A model generated the notes under the pieces. That model had not been told where the DNA came from and made no database searches. It saw nothing but the letters and a program-made list of their open reading frames with translations. A stretch of DNA of 64,000 nt, taken from Gramella sp. AN32 (GTDB taxonomy: Bacteria > Bacteroidota > Bacteroidia > Flavobacteriales > Flavobacteriaceae). The stretch covers positions 62,001-126,000 of the forward strand of contig NZ_QEYO01000007.1 in the NCBI RefSeq assembly GCF_023718305.1. Direction: 5' to 3'. The translations under genes and the position numbers were made by a program. Positions 37,095-45,340 of this stretch are shown here, piece after piece (position 1 is the stretch's first letter; each line of letters opens with the position of its first letter).

Positions 37095-37418
37095 ATGGAA
37101 TTAAGAAGAGACCCATTTCAAGCATTAGCGGATCCAACGCGCAGGGCAATTATTACTTTAGTTGCCCTTCAAGCAATGACACCTGGTGCCATTGCCGAGA
37201 ATTTTGATTCTTCTAGACAAACTATATCCAAACACATACAAATCTTAACGGAGTGCGAACTGCTAGAAAAGGAGCAGGAAGGACGAGAAATATACTATCT
37301 ACTTAATCCTCAAAAGATAAAAGAGATAGCAGACTTTATTGAGCCATTTCGAAAATTGTGGGACGATAGGTTTAACAAATTGGAAGCCATAATGAAACAA
37401 CACCAATTAAAAAAATAG
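37095..37418 (+). CDS. ArsR-family HTH repressor (unit 1)
   Basis: 107-aa winged-helix protein. The opening [22 protein letters not shown] and the recognition helix [17 protein letters not shown] (about 38-54), then a beta wing ([15 protein letters not shown]), are typical of the ArsR subgroup that is paired with SRPBCC genes. It lacks the CxC metal site of classical ArsR/SmtB, so the inducer is probably not a metal. Two palindromes lie in its own promoter. The SRPBCC gene follows 5 bases later with a GTG start. Confidence 0.9.
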   Translation: MELRRDPFQALADPTRRAIITLVALQAMTPGAIAENFDSSRQTISKHIQILTECELLEKEQEGREIYYLLNPQKIKEIADFIEPFRKLWDDRFNKLEAIMKQHQLKK

Positions 37419-37423
37419 ATCCC

Positions 37424-37891
37424 GTGGAACAAAAAACAAAAGTCAATGCTGAGGAAGGCAAACAGGAATTACTCATTACAAGGGAGTTTGATTTGCCTTT
37501 GGAACTACTTTTTAAAGCCTATGTAGAACCTGAAATCGTTGAACAGTGGATGGGGACTAATGTCCTGAAACTCGAAAGCAAGAATCACGGGAGTTATCAG
37601 TTTGAAACGAAGGATGACAAGGGCAAGGTAATGTTCAAAGCAAATGGGGTAATTCACGAGCTTGTAACCAACAAAATCATTACACGCACTTTTCAAATGG
37701 AAAACACCTCTTTTCCTGTTCAGTTGGAATATCTCGAATTCGAAGAATTGACTGATCAAACCAGCAAACTGGAAATAAAAATAGTATTCAAGTCCATCGA
37801 GGACAGAAATCAACTGATGAAGCTGCCTTTCACCTACGGTCTAAATATGGCACATAATAGACTGCAAGACATTGTGAAAAAATTAAAGTAG
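37424..37891 (+). CDS. SRPBCC/AHSA1-domain protein (unit 1)
   Basis: 155-aa protein with a GTG start, chosen because it follows the ArsR gene by 5 bases and gives the full domain. The SRPBCC/START-like fold is shown by ITREFDLPLELLFKAYVEPEIVEQWMG at the front and the C-terminal helix FTYGLNMAHNRLQDIVKKL. These proteins form a hydrophobic pocket for small molecules. Pairing with an ArsR repressor is frequent, and one idea is ligand-induced binding or detoxification, but no reaction is established for this type. Confidence 0.85.
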   Translation: MEQKTKVNAEEGKQELLITREFDLPLELLFKAYVEPEIVEQWMGTNVLKLESKNHGSYQFETKDDKGKVMFKANGVIHELVTNKIITRTFQMENTSFPVQLEYLEFEELTDQTSKLEIKIVFKSIEDRNQLMKLPFTYGLNMAHNRLQDIVKKLK

Positions 37892-37897
37892 CATTTT

Positions 37898-38263
37898 ATG
37901 GAAAAAGCTAAAAATGTAGATGAATATATCACAAATTCGACCGAAGACTCCCAATCTATAATGGAAGAACTTCGAAAAATCATTAAGTCCACCGTTCCAG
38001 AAGCTAAAGAAAGAATTGCCTGGAATGTTCCAAATTACAATCTTAATGGAGTTTTAACAGGTTTTGCCGCCTACAGCAAACATGTAAGTTTGGGATTTAG
38101 TGAGGGTGGATTAAGCGATGATGAACGTAAACTCTTTGAAGATAAAGGCTATAAAACTGGAAAGGGAACAGTTCAAATTAAATTTGACCAAGAGGTTCCT
38201 TCCAATATAATCAAGCAAGTTCTTAAATCCCACGCTAAAATGAATGTAGCAAAAAAGAAATAG
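37898..38263 (+). CDS. DUF1801 (YdhG-like) protein
   Basis: 121-aa protein with the DUF1801 pattern: DEYITNSTEDSQSIMEELRKIIKSTVPEAKERIAWNVPNYNLNG, then GFAAYSKHVSLGF and KGTVQIKFDQEVPSNIIKQVL. This YdhG/Fra-like fold is related to frataxin and is found in many stress clusters. It starts 6 bases after the SRPBCC gene and is probably in the ArsR unit 1 transcript. Function unknown. Confidence 0.85.
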   Translation: MEKAKNVDEYITNSTEDSQSIMEELRKIIKSTVPEAKERIAWNVPNYNLNGVLTGFAAYSKHVSLGFSEGGLSDDERKLFEDKGYKTGKGTVQIKFDQEVPSNIIKQVLKSHAKMNVAKKK

Positions 38264-38300
38264 ACCCAAACAGCAAGTCGGTATCATAGCATAAAATTTT

Positions 38301-38882
38301 ATGAAGAAAAGTATTGAATCTTTTTTTGAAGAAAGTAAAAAGTGGAAGAAGGAATATGCTTATTTGAGGAGGCTAATTCTTGACACGGGACTTAGTGAAG
38401 AATTCAAATGGGGCAAGCCATGTTATACTTTCAAAAGTAACAACATAGTTCTCATTCACGGATTTAAAGACTATTGTGCTCTGCTATTTCATAAGGGTGT
38501 TTTGTTGAAAGACACAAATGATATATTAGTTCAACAAACAAAAAATATGCAATCTGCACGTCAAATTCGTTTTACGAATATTGAGGAAATCAAAGAACTA
38601 CAGGCTTCTGTTAAAACTTACATTTTTGAGGCGATTGAGGTAGAAAAGGCGGGCTTGAAAGTGAAGATGAAAAAGACTTCCGAATTTGATATGCCTGAAG
38701 AATTTAAAAAGGCATTAGAAGAAAATACGAATTTAAGAAAAGCATTCGAATCATTAACGCCAGGGCGACAAAGAGGATATCTATTATACTTTTCAAATGC
38801 CCAGCAATCGAAAACACGTCAATCACGCATCAAAAAATACATGCCAAAAATTCTCTATGGGAAAGGATTGAATGACGAATGA
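38301..38882 (+). CDS. YdeI-like protein with DUF1801 N-terminal part
   Basis: 193-aa protein. The first half (about 15-110) is a DUF1801 domain (LSEEFKWGKPCYTF, ALLFHKGVLLKD), and the C-terminal third has the YdeI/OmpD-associated signature SLTPGRQRGYLLYFSNAQQSKTRQSRIKKY. It follows the previous DUF1801 gene by 37 bases. The two related genes side by side may have come from duplication with fusion. Members are small cytoplasmic proteins without a known reaction; some are linked to antimicrobial-peptide resistance. Confidence 0.85.
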   Translation: MKKSIESFFEESKKWKKEYAYLRRLILDTGLSEEFKWGKPCYTFKSNNIVLIHGFKDYCALLFHKGVLLKDTNDILVQQTKNMQSARQIRFTNIEEIKELQASVKTYIFEAIEVEKAGLKVKMKKTSEFDMPEEFKKALEENTNLRKAFESLTPGRQRGYLLYFSNAQQSKTRQSRIKKYMPKILYGKGLNDE

Positions 38883-39073
38883 GTAAATAAGCGGACAATA
38901 AATAATACCATCTCTATCGAATGTGGTCTAAAAATTAACAAGGGTCAATAATTTTAAGCTGTAGTCAGGAAGGAGAATAAACGATTGTTTATGCCGGACA
39001 ATCCAAAAAATGCCTAATCGTAATGGCTTGCATAAAAACATTCTAAAATAAACTCAAATTGTTGAGACTAAAA

Positions 39074-39124
39074 TTTGCGTAACTTAAAAGTTACGTATAT
39101 ATTTGTGTAACCTTAAAGTTACAC
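39074..39124 (+). promoter_or_regulatory. ArsR-unit 2 promoter with two operator palindromes
   Basis: TTTG at 39074-39077, a 20-base spacer and a perfect TATATTTG at 39098-39105. An 18-bp palindrome CGTAACTTAAAAGTTACG (39078-39095, one centre mismatch) fills the spacer; GTGTAACCTTAAAGTTACAC (39105-39124) covers the start site. Both share the core GTAAC..TTAAA/AAGTTAC. The start codon of the first gene is at 39129. Same architecture as unit 1 but a different sequence. Confidence 0.75.
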
Positions 39125-39128
39125 GTTT

Positions 39129-39575
39129 ATGAAAACTGAAATTAAACACAGGTGGTTTTATAACCAAAGCCCAGCACAAATTTGGGAATACCTAACCAAG
39201 GCGGAGTTAATCGAAAAATGGCTTATGCCCAATGATTTTGAGCCAAAAGTTGGACACGAATTTAAGTTTACGACAAATCCAATACCAAGTTTAAGTCTTG
39301 ATGGAAACTTCCATTGCAAAGTGATGGAAATTATCCCTCTAAAAAAACTGGTTTATAGTTGGAAAGGTGGCTCTGGTGGCGAAATAACACTTGATACCAT
39401 TGTTGAGTGGACTTTGGTGCCGAAAGAAAATGGGACTGAGTTGACGCTTTTACACAGCGGATTTAAAGAAGAAAACGCATCAATCCTTACCGCAATGTTT
39501 GATGGTTGGGACAAAAATATTAAAAAAATGCTTGAACATTTAAACGCGGAAGATAATGCCAACACCAAATCTTGA
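39129..39575 (+). CDS. SRPBCC/AHSA1-domain protein (unit 2, first)
   Basis: 148-aa SRPBCC protein: HRWFYNQSPAQIWEYLTKAELIEKWLMPNDFEPKVG at the front, central strands (LVYSWKGGSGGEITLDTIVEWTLVP) and a C-terminal helix (FDGWDKNIKKMLEHL). It opens the second ArsR unit, with its start codon only 5 bases after the operator. The ArsR gene overlaps its end by 20 bases, so the two are coupled. This order (SRPBCC first, ArsR second) differs from unit 1. Function unknown. Confidence 0.85.
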   Translation: MKTEIKHRWFYNQSPAQIWEYLTKAELIEKWLMPNDFEPKVGHEFKFTTNPIPSLSLDGNFHCKVMEIIPLKKLVYSWKGGSGGEITLDTIVEWTLVPKENGTELTLLHSGFKEENASILTAMFDGWDKNIKKMLEHLNAEDNANTKS

Positions 39576-39879
39576 TGCCTTTCAGGTAATTGCAGACCCA
39601 AGCCGAAGGGAGATATTGGGAATGCTTACCAAAGACACTTATAACATTAATGCCTTGGCAGAAAATTTTGATATGAGCCGGCCTGCGGTTTCAAAGCATA
39701 TCAAAATATTACAGACGGCGGGCTTTATCACTATCCAGGAAATTGGCAGGGAACGACATTGCATTTTAAATCAAGAGGGTTTTAACGAACTTAAAAATTG
39801 GATAAGCCATTTTGATAAATTTTGGAGCAGAAAACTGCAAAAATTGGAGAATGTGCTAAACGATAAAAACAAAACTTAA
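39556..39879 (+). CDS. ArsR-family HTH repressor (unit 2)
   Basis: 107-aa winged-helix protein, DAFQVIADPSRREILGMLTKDTYN with recognition helix ENFDMSRPAVSKHIKILQTAG and wing ITIQEIGRERHCIL. It lacks the metal-binding CxC motif. Its frame overlaps the upstream SRPBCC gene by 20 bases; the ATG at 39556 is supported by family length. It is the expected repressor of the operator pair at 39078-39124. Divergent from unit 1 in sequence, as is its operator. Confidence 0.9.
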   Translation: MPTPNLDAFQVIADPSRREILGMLTKDTYNINALAENFDMSRPAVSKHIKILQTAGFITIQEIGRERHCILNQEGFNELKNWISHFDKFWSRKLQKLENVLNDKNKT

Positions 39880-39898
39880 TTACAAAAAGCATTTCAAT

Positions 39899-40387
39899 AT
39901 GGACCAACAAGATTTTACGGCAACTATTTTGGTTAAACAATCACCTGCCATAGCATTCGAAGCTATCAAGAATTTTCGAGCGTGGTGGTCAGAGGACATA
40001 GAAGGCAAGACAGACAAACTAAACGAGGTGTTTTTCTACCATTACAAAGACGTTCATTTATGCAAAATGAAACTCATAGAAATAGAACCAAATAAGAAAT
40101 TGATTTATCAAGTACTGGACAATCAATTCAACTTCGTTGCAGATAAAAATGAGTGGATAAACACCAAATTGGTTTTTGAGGTTTCGGAAGAAAATGAAAG
40201 AACAAAGGTGAAATTTACACATAAAGGGCTTGTTCCAGAATACGAGTGTTATAAGGTATGCGAAGATGCCTGGGGCAATTATATCAAGAAAAGTCTATAT
40301 GATTTGATAACCACCGGAGAAGGACAACCAAACCCAAAGAATAAAGAGGGTTTCAATGCCGAGATAGTAAAAGAATGGATAACTTAA
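39899..40387 (+). CDS. SRPBCC/AHSA1-domain protein (unit 2, second)
   Basis: 162-aa SRPBCC protein: TATILVKQSPAIAFEAIKNFRAWWSEDIEG, then strands, and the C-terminal helix DAWGNYIKKSLYDLITTGEG, which is the typical ending of START-like ATPase-activator-type proteins of Bacteroidota. It follows the ArsR gene by 19 bases and completes unit 2. Five SRPBCC genes occur within 8 kb. Ligand unknown. Confidence 0.85.
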   Translation: MDQQDFTATILVKQSPAIAFEAIKNFRAWWSEDIEGKTDKLNEVFFYHYKDVHLCKMKLIEIEPNKKLIYQVLDNQFNFVADKNEWINTKLVFEVSEENERTKVKFTHKGLVPEYECYKVCEDAWGNYIKKSLYDLITTGEGQPNPKNKEGFNAEIVKEWIT

Positions 40388-40493
40388 TTAAAATAAGTAA
40401 TTTAAGATAACAAATCTTGCAGATACTGTCTCCACGACCCCTCAATTCATTAATTTTATTTGTGAAGGTCTTTAAGGAATGTCAAGAAATGAA

Positions 40494-41477
40494 TCACCCA
40501 GTTCCAACAGTAACACTATATTTATTCAAATAATTCATAGGTGTCATATCGGTAATCTTCCTAAAAACATCTCGGAACGCTTTAGGATCCGAATAGCCCA
40601 CTTCGTACATCACCTCGTTTACAGTTTTACGGCCTTTTTCCAGTTCCTTTTTAGCCGCTTCTACTTTTACCCTGTGAAGGTATTCCAAAACTGTGTTGGA
40701 AGTAGCTTTTTTAAAGCGACGCTCGAAAGTACGTCGGCTTAATGCCATATCTCCACACAAATCGTTGACTGAAATTTTATCCTTATAATTCTGTTCTATA
40801 TATTCCTGAGCTTTCAGGACTTCCTCGTCCTTATGTGCTTTCTGACCCGAAAATATCATAAAAGGGGATTGACTGCTTCGGTCAATATCAATCATAAATC
40901 CTTTGGCGGCCAGAATAGCCGTTTCCCGTCCAGCATATTTCTCAATCAAATAGATAACCAGATTGGTAAAGGCATAGGCACCCCCGCTGGTGTAGATACC
41001 ATCAGCTTCAGTCACGATTCTTTCGTCGGTCAAAATAACATTGGGAAATAGTTCCCTGAACATATTGGCCGATTGCCAATGGGTGGAACAAGGTTTCCCG
41101 TCCAACAATCCGGTGGCGGCAAGAAAAAAGGAGGAAATACAGAGACTTACGATTTCCGCACCTTCTTTGTATTGTTCGATAAGCCAAGGTACCAATGCAC
41201 TATTTTCTTTAAAACTTTTCTCAAAACCTGAATGGATAGCGGGAAGGATAATCAAATCGGTTTTATGAATTTTATCTATTACTGTTTCCGGGGTAACAGG
41301 AAAAAGTCCCCCACCACTGTCCGGTTGCTCTTCCAAGCCTACTAATTGAATGTTAAAGAGTACTTCTTTACCTGATTGTTGTAGAAATTCATTGACCCAC
41401 GACAGCATCTGATGGGTGCCTGCAATGTTCACCACACTTACGTGACCTTTTGGAACTAGAATGGATACGTGTTTCAT
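40494..41477 (-). CDS. GlxA-type AraC-family regulator with DJ-1/PfpI domain
   Basis: About 327 aa from the ATG at 41477, where the domain begins (MKHVSILVPKGHVSVVN); the open frame starts 16 codons earlier. Residues about 1-195 are a DJ-1/PfpI (amidotransferase-like) sensor domain with AEIVSLCISSFFLAATGLLDGK and the elbow Cys, and HWQSANMFRELFPNVILTDERIV. Residues about 225-325 are an AraC-type DNA-binding domain (LCGDMALSRRTFERRFKKATS, VNEVMYEVGYSDPKAFRDVFRK). It is the only minus-strand gene in the island and divergent from the first VOC gene, which it may control. Confidence 0.9.
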   Translation of the reverse strand: MKHVSILVPKGHVSVVNIAGTHQMLSWVNEFLQQSGKEVLFNIQLVGLEEQPDSGGGLFPVTPETVIDKIHKTDLIILPAIHSGFEKSFKENSALVPWLIEQYKEGAEIVSLCISSFFLAATGLLDGKPCSTHWQSANMFRELFPNVILTDERIVTEADGIYTSGGAYAFTNLVIYLIEKYAGRETAILAAKGFMIDIDRSSQSPFMIFSGQKAHKDEEVLKAQEYIEQNYKDKISVNDLCGDMALSRRTFERRFKKATSNTVLEYLHRVKVEAAKKELEKGRKTVNEVMYEVGYSDPKAFRDVFRKITDMTPMNYLNKYSVTVGTG

Positions 41478-41625
41478 AATGAGTGATTTTAAAGATATGA
41501 AAGATATAAAAATCGAATGTCGCAATCAACCCGTAAGATTGACGTAAACACACCTGTGAAGTTTGGTTTTTCTCAGATATCTTTGGGTAAGTGAATCAAT
41601 AACAACCATTTAAACCGATAGCGTA

Positions 41626-42060
41626 ATGAAATCAATCTGGCTGAACCTTCCCGTAAAGGACATACAAAAATCAAAAAAATTCTTTAAGGCGATTGGCTTT
41701 CGCGAAAATCCAATGTATTCAAAAGTCGAACATTTTGCGAGCTTCTTTATTGGAGAAAACGATTTTGTGATGATGCTTTTCCCCGAAGATACCTTTAAAT
41801 CCTTTTCGCACAATGAAGTCCCGAGTACTTTAAAAGGAACGGAGGCACTCTTTAGTATCGATGCACAAGACAAGACCGAAGTTGACGAAATGGCGGAAAA
41901 AGTCAGCAAGGCCGGAGGGGAAATTTTTGCCGAGCCTGCCGAAAGGGATGGATGGATGTATGGATTTGGCTTTACGGATATGGATGGCCACCGCTGGAAT
42001 ATGCTCTATATGGACCCGCCTGCGGAACGGGCAGGTATGGAGAAAATGCCGGAACAATAG
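41626..42060 (+). CDS. VOC-fold protein (glyoxalase/bleomycin-resistance type) 1
   Basis: 144-aa protein of the vicinal oxygen chelate fold. The front half has WLNLPVKDIQKSKKFFKAIGFRENP and the back half EIFAEPAERDGWMYGFGFTDMDGHRWNMLYMDP, the usual paired beta-alpha-beta modules. It resembles the small lactoylglutathione-lyase-like proteins that are abundant in Bacteroidota, whose substrates are mostly unknown. It starts divergently from the GlxA-type regulator; a TATCTTTG -7-like box lies at about 41577-41584, but a matched -33 box is not clear. Confidence 0.85.
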   Translation: MKSIWLNLPVKDIQKSKKFFKAIGFRENPMYSKVEHFASFFIGENDFVMMLFPEDTFKSFSHNEVPSTLKGTEALFSIDAQDKTEVDEMAEKVSKAGGEIFAEPAERDGWMYGFGFTDMDGHRWNMLYMDPPAERAGMEKMPEQ

Positions 42061-42099
42061 ATTAACTGAAAATTAAAAATGTACTTAATCTTTAATTTT

Positions 42100-42657
42100 A
42101 TGAGAAAGGTGGTTTTATCAATGATGATGTCCCTTGACGGATATATTGAAGGAGTGAGCAATGACATACATTGGCACGTTTGGGATGATAAAATGGAAGA
42201 TTATATGATGGACTTTTTCAAAACAGTCGATACTTTTATTTATGGCCGAAAATCCTATGAACTGATGCTAGGCTATTGGCCGGGCCAAACCGGAGCGTTC
42301 GCCAATGTGATGAACAGCACCCCTAAGCTGGTTTTCTCCAAAACATTGGAGAAGGTGGAATGGAATTCTGAGTTAGTGTCTAAAAACGTGGTCGAGGAAA
42401 TTAACATGGAGAAAAATAAGAAAGGGAAGGATTTGGTACTGTTTGCAGGAGGGGGTATCGCATCTACTTTTATAATGCACGGGTTGATCGATGAATACCG
42501 CCTTATCATTAATCCGGTCGTGTTGGGTAAAGGTACACGCTTGTTTCCAGACAAGAAACGATTGAAATTTAAACTACTAGAGGTCAAAGCATTTGATTGT
42601 GGAAATATCTTACTTATTTATAAGCCTGAGAAAAGAATCAAATCTAGTCAATTATGA
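42100..42657 (+). CDS. RibD C-terminal/dihydrofolate reductase-like protein
   Basis: About 185 aa from the ATG at 42100 (MRKVVLSMMMSLDGYIEG), which begins the domain; the frame is open 7 codons further upstream. The fold of the RibD C-terminal/DHFR-like family is shown by TFIYGRKSYELMLGYWP, LVFSKTLEKVEWNSELV, DLVLFAGGGIASTF and LIDEYRLIINPVVLGKGTRLF. Members are NADPH-binding reductases of unknown substrate. It overlaps the next SRPBCC gene by 4 bases (ATGA), so the two are translated together. Confidence 0.88.
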   Translation: MRKVVLSMMMSLDGYIEGVSNDIHWHVWDDKMEDYMMDFFKTVDTFIYGRKSYELMLGYWPGQTGAFANVMNSTPKLVFSKTLEKVEWNSELVSKNVVEEINMEKNKKGKDLVLFAGGGIASTFIMHGLIDEYRLIINPVVLGKGTRLFPDKKRLKFKLLEVKAFDCGNILLIYKPEKRIKSSQL

Positions 42658-43091
42658 AACAGAAAGAATTCAAAACAATTATTAATGCTCCCAAAGAAAA
42701 AGTTTGGAGTGTGCTTTGGAGCGATGAGACATATCACATATGGACTGCCCCTTTTTGTGAAGGCTCACGTGCTGAAACCGATTGGCAGGAAGGGGACAAA
42801 ATACTTTTCTTAGGTTCAAACAATAATGGGATGGTTAGCAGGATCCTGTCTAAAATAGTCAATGAATATATTTCTTTTGAGCATCAGGGAATTATTGAAA
42901 ATGGCAAAGAGGATGTAACTAGTTCGGATGCGAAATCGGTGCAAGGTGCGCAAGAAAATTACATCCTGCAGGAAAAAGACGGTCGAACAGAATTAAAGGT
43001 AGTCGTTGATATTACCGAAGAATATTCAGAATATTTTCAAAAAGCATTTCCTAAAGCGTTACAGATCGTGAAGGAACTATCAGAAAAATAA
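42654..43091 (+). CDS. SRPBCC-domain protein 4
   Basis: 145-aa SRPBCC protein: FKTIINAPKEKVWSVLWSDETYHIWTAPFCEGS at the front and the C-terminal helix YFQKAFPKALQIVKELSE. The region with GMVSRILSKIVNEYISFEHQG fits the central sheet. It is coupled by a 4-base overlap with the RibD-C gene upstream. Its Trp-rich START-like pocket would hold a small hydrophobic ligand. No catalytic residue can be pointed to. Confidence 0.85.
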   Translation: MKQKEFKTIINAPKEKVWSVLWSDETYHIWTAPFCEGSRAETDWQEGDKILFLGSNNNGMVSRILSKIVNEYISFEHQGIIENGKEDVTSSDAKSVQGAQENYILQEKDGRTELKVVVDITEEYSEYFQKAFPKALQIVKELSEK

Positions 43092-43122
43092 ATTTAATTC
43101 TAAAAAATCCAATATTTAAATT

Positions 43123-43506
43123 ATGAAAACGTCAAATTCAATAGTCTGGTTCGAAATCTATGTGGATGATATGGAGAGAGCATCAAAGTTTTATGAAAGC
43201 GTTCTAGATATGAAGTTGGAAGCACTATCTAATCCCTTCGGCGACGATACTGAAATGAGAAGTTTCCCAGGCGATATGGAAAAATATGGAGCAAATGGAA
43301 GCTTGGTCAAAATGGAAGGTGTTAAGTCGGGTGGAAACAGCAGCCTTGTTTATTTTAATAGTGAAGACTGTACGACGGAAGAAAGCCGAGTAGAAAAAGC
43401 GGGAGGTAAAATCTTTAAACCAAAAATGTCTATTGGCAAGTTTGGGTTTATTTCCCTATTCATTGATACTGAAGGTAATATGGTCGGATTTCATTCGATG
43501 CAGTAG
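43123..43506 (+). CDS. VOC-fold protein 2
   Basis: 127-aa protein of the glyoxalase/VOC fold: WFEIYVDDMERASKFYESVLDMKLEAL at the front and GGKIFKPKMSIGKFGFISLFIDTEGNMVGFHSMQ at the end, a typical ending. It is close to the small VOC proteins annotated as bleomycin-resistance-like, though the true substrate is unknown. It follows the SRPBCC gene by 31 bases on the same strand and is likely part of the same transcript. Confidence 0.87.
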   Translation: MKTSNSIVWFEIYVDDMERASKFYESVLDMKLEALSNPFGDDTEMRSFPGDMEKYGANGSLVKMEGVKSGGNSSLVYFNSEDCTTEESRVEKAGGKIFKPKMSIGKFGFISLFIDTEGNMVGFHSMQ

Positions 43507-43583
43507 AATATTTAATGGTATTTTTTAATACTTTAGTAAGATAACGCTTTTTTATAGTCTGTATTTGTAGAAAAATCTTGCAA

Positions 43584-43802
43584 ATGGTGGAGATATTTAG
43601 AACCAATGTTGATAGTGAATATAAGGCCAAGAAAATTGTGGATGCTGTTCATTCCAACTTTCAGCACTATAGGGTCAATTTTGATTTGGAAGATTGCGAT
43701 AGGATTTTGCGTGTGGAAAGTACCAATGACAGACTAAACATGTCTAAAATTTTACAATTCTTAAAGCGACTGGGTCTTGAGGTAGAAGTTTTACCAGATT
43801 AG
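43584..43802 (+). CDS. Small protein of unknown function
   Basis: 72-aa protein from the ATG at 43584; a TTG two codons earlier is less likely. The alternation of strands and helices (VEIFRTNV, AKKIVDAVHSNF, RVNFDLEDCDRILRVES, MSKILQFLKRLG, LEVEVLP) suggests a beta-alpha-beta-beta-alpha-beta, ferredoxin-like fold such as in small metal- or ligand-carrying proteins, but the metal motif CxxC is absent. I do not recognise the family. It sits between two VOC genes on the same strand. Confidence 0.6.
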   Translation: MVEIFRTNVDSEYKAKKIVDAVHSNFQHYRVNFDLEDCDRILRVESTNDRLNMSKILQFLKRLGLEVEVLPD

Positions 43803-43846
43803 GAACATTTTTTAAATAGTATTATTAACCTTTAAAATCAATTATT

Positions 43847-44275
43847 ATGAAAGTAAATCCATATTTAAACTTCGACGGCAATGCCGAAAAAGCGTTCAAT
43901 TTTTACAAATCGATCTTTGGTGGCGAATTTATCGCCAATATGAAAATGAGTGATGCTCCCAATACAGAAAAACTACCTAAAGAAGAACAGAAACGGACAA
44001 TGCATATCTCGTTGCCCATAGGAAATGATACCATCCTAATGGCCTCGGATATTGTACCCTCGATGGGCCATATCCTGAACAAAGGGAACAATATGTATGT
44101 TTCACTTCATCCCGAAAGCAGGGAAGAAGCAGATCGATTATTCAATGGACTTTCCACAGGGGGCGATATCGAAATGCCCATCGAAGATCAGTTCTGGGGA
44201 GATTATTTTGGAAGTTTTAGCGATAAGTTCGGGATTAAATGGATGGTGAATTATAACGAACAGAACAAGCAATGA
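43847..44275 (+). CDS. VOC-fold protein 3 (PhnB-like)
   Basis: 142-aa protein with the PhnB/DUF899-like VOC pattern: NPYLNFDGNAEKAFNFYKSIFGGEF, TMHISLPIGNDTILMASDI, MYVSLHPESREEADRLFNGLSTGG and WGDYFGSFSDKFGIKWMVNY. This is the version formerly called 3-demethylubiquinone-9 3-methyltransferase-like, with no shown reaction. Its end overlaps the next SRPBCC gene by 4 bases. Three distinct VOC genes lie within 3 kb of each other. Confidence 0.9.
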   Translation: MKVNPYLNFDGNAEKAFNFYKSIFGGEFIANMKMSDAPNTEKLPKEEQKRTMHISLPIGNDTILMASDIVPSMGHILNKGNNMYVSLHPESREEADRLFNGLSTGGDIEMPIEDQFWGDYFGSFSDKFGIKWMVNYNEQNKQ

Positions 44276-44691
44276 GCAAACTTACAGCCATAACCGTAAA
44301 AACTGCTATTAATGCCAATTCTGATAAGGTTTGGAGTTTTTGGACGGAACCCGAACACATTAAACAATGGAACAACGCTTCCCCAGATTGGTACACCCCA
44401 AAAGCAGAGAACGACCTGAAAAAAGGTGGCAAATTCAGTTCAAGGATGGAAGCCAAAGATGGTAGTATGGGATTTGATTTTGAAGGCACTTATGATGAAG
44501 TGATTCCTAATAAACGAATCAAGTATACGCTGGATGATGGTAGAAAGGTGAATATCGCATTTGTGAAAGCTAATAAGGGAATAACAATTACGGAAACATT
44601 CGAACCTGAAAGTCAGAATCCTGTCGATATGCAGCGACAAGGCTGGCAGGCCATTTTGGACAATTTCAAAAAATATGTAGAATCCAGGTAA
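44272..44691 (+). CDS. SRPBCC-domain protein 5
   Basis: 139-aa SRPBCC/AHSA1 protein: TVKTAINANSDKVWSFWTEPEHIKQWNNASPDW and the C-terminal RQGWQAILDNFKKYVES, plus a middle with GFDFEGTYDEVIPNKRIKYTLDDGRKVNI. This is the standard Bacteroidota AHSA1-like protein, which is often paired with VOC/PhnB genes. It overlaps the VOC gene by 4 bases (ATGA). Ligand unknown. Confidence 0.88.
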   Translation: MSKLTAITVKTAINANSDKVWSFWTEPEHIKQWNNASPDWYTPKAENDLKKGGKFSSRMEAKDGSMGFDFEGTYDEVIPNKRIKYTLDDGRKVNIAFVKANKGITITETFEPESQNPVDMQRQGWQAILDNFKKYVESR

Positions 44692-44845
44692 AAAATCACC
44701 CGAAAGATCATTCTATATCCACAGTTTTTCCGCAGATATTTAAAGAATCCTGTAGACTCAAATTCAATAAAACCATGAACCAGGAACAAGTTAAAAAATT
44801 AAAATGTTTCCATTAAATTAGTACTACAAACTTAAAATAGAACCT

Positions 44846-45340
44846 ATGGACACATTACAGCAATTGAGGGATGAACTTACCTATGAGTATACGGTTACTA
44901 AAAACTTCTTCGACAATTATCCCGAAGGAAGAAACAACTATGCTCCACACGAGAAAAGTATGAAAATGATCGACTTAGTCACGCACATCGCATCAATCTT
45001 TGGGTGGCCGGTTATTATGTTGGATACTTCTGAGCTTGATATTTCCGAAGAAAATCAAACAGAAAAGATAGAAAACAAAAAGCAGTTGAAAGCGCTATTG
45101 GAGAAAGAATACAAGGCTTCAATATCAGCACTTGAAGTGGCTGCAGAGTCTGATCTGGAGCCTAGTTGGGGACTCACTATGAAGGGTGAAAAATTGATGG
45201 AGCGGACAAAATATGGCGCCATTCGCCATGCACTCGATCAAATTACCCATCATCGTGCCCAACTGGGCGTTTACTATCGCTTGCTGGATATCCCAGTCCC
45301 CGCAAGTTATGGCCCTTCTGCAGATGATCAGAATTTTTAA
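44846..45340 (+). CDS. DinB-family protein
   Basis: 164-aa four-helix-bundle protein of the DinB/YfiT group: LQQLRDELTYEYTVTKNFFDNYPEGR, then SMKMIDLVTHIASIFGWP with the first metal His, and YGAIRHALDQITHHRAQLGVYYRLLDIPVP with the HxxxH-type metal site. These are metal-binding thiol-transfer or unknown-function enzymes, often in stress clusters. After its stop codon the same frame stays open for 31 codons (45341-45436). It closes the small-protein island. Function unknown. Confidence 0.87.
   Translation: MDTLQQLRDELTYEYTVTKNFFDNYPEGRNNYAPHEKSMKMIDLVTHIASIFGWPVIMLDTSELDISEENQTEKIENKKQLKALLEKEYKASISALEVAAESDLEPSWGLTMKGEKLMERTKYGAIRHALDQITHHRAQLGVYYRLLDIPVPASYGPSADDQNF

Noticed and set aside
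37095..45340. Integron-like cassette array
   Set aside because: The same-strand small genes suggest it, but I find no attC-like paired cores between genes and no integrase gene.
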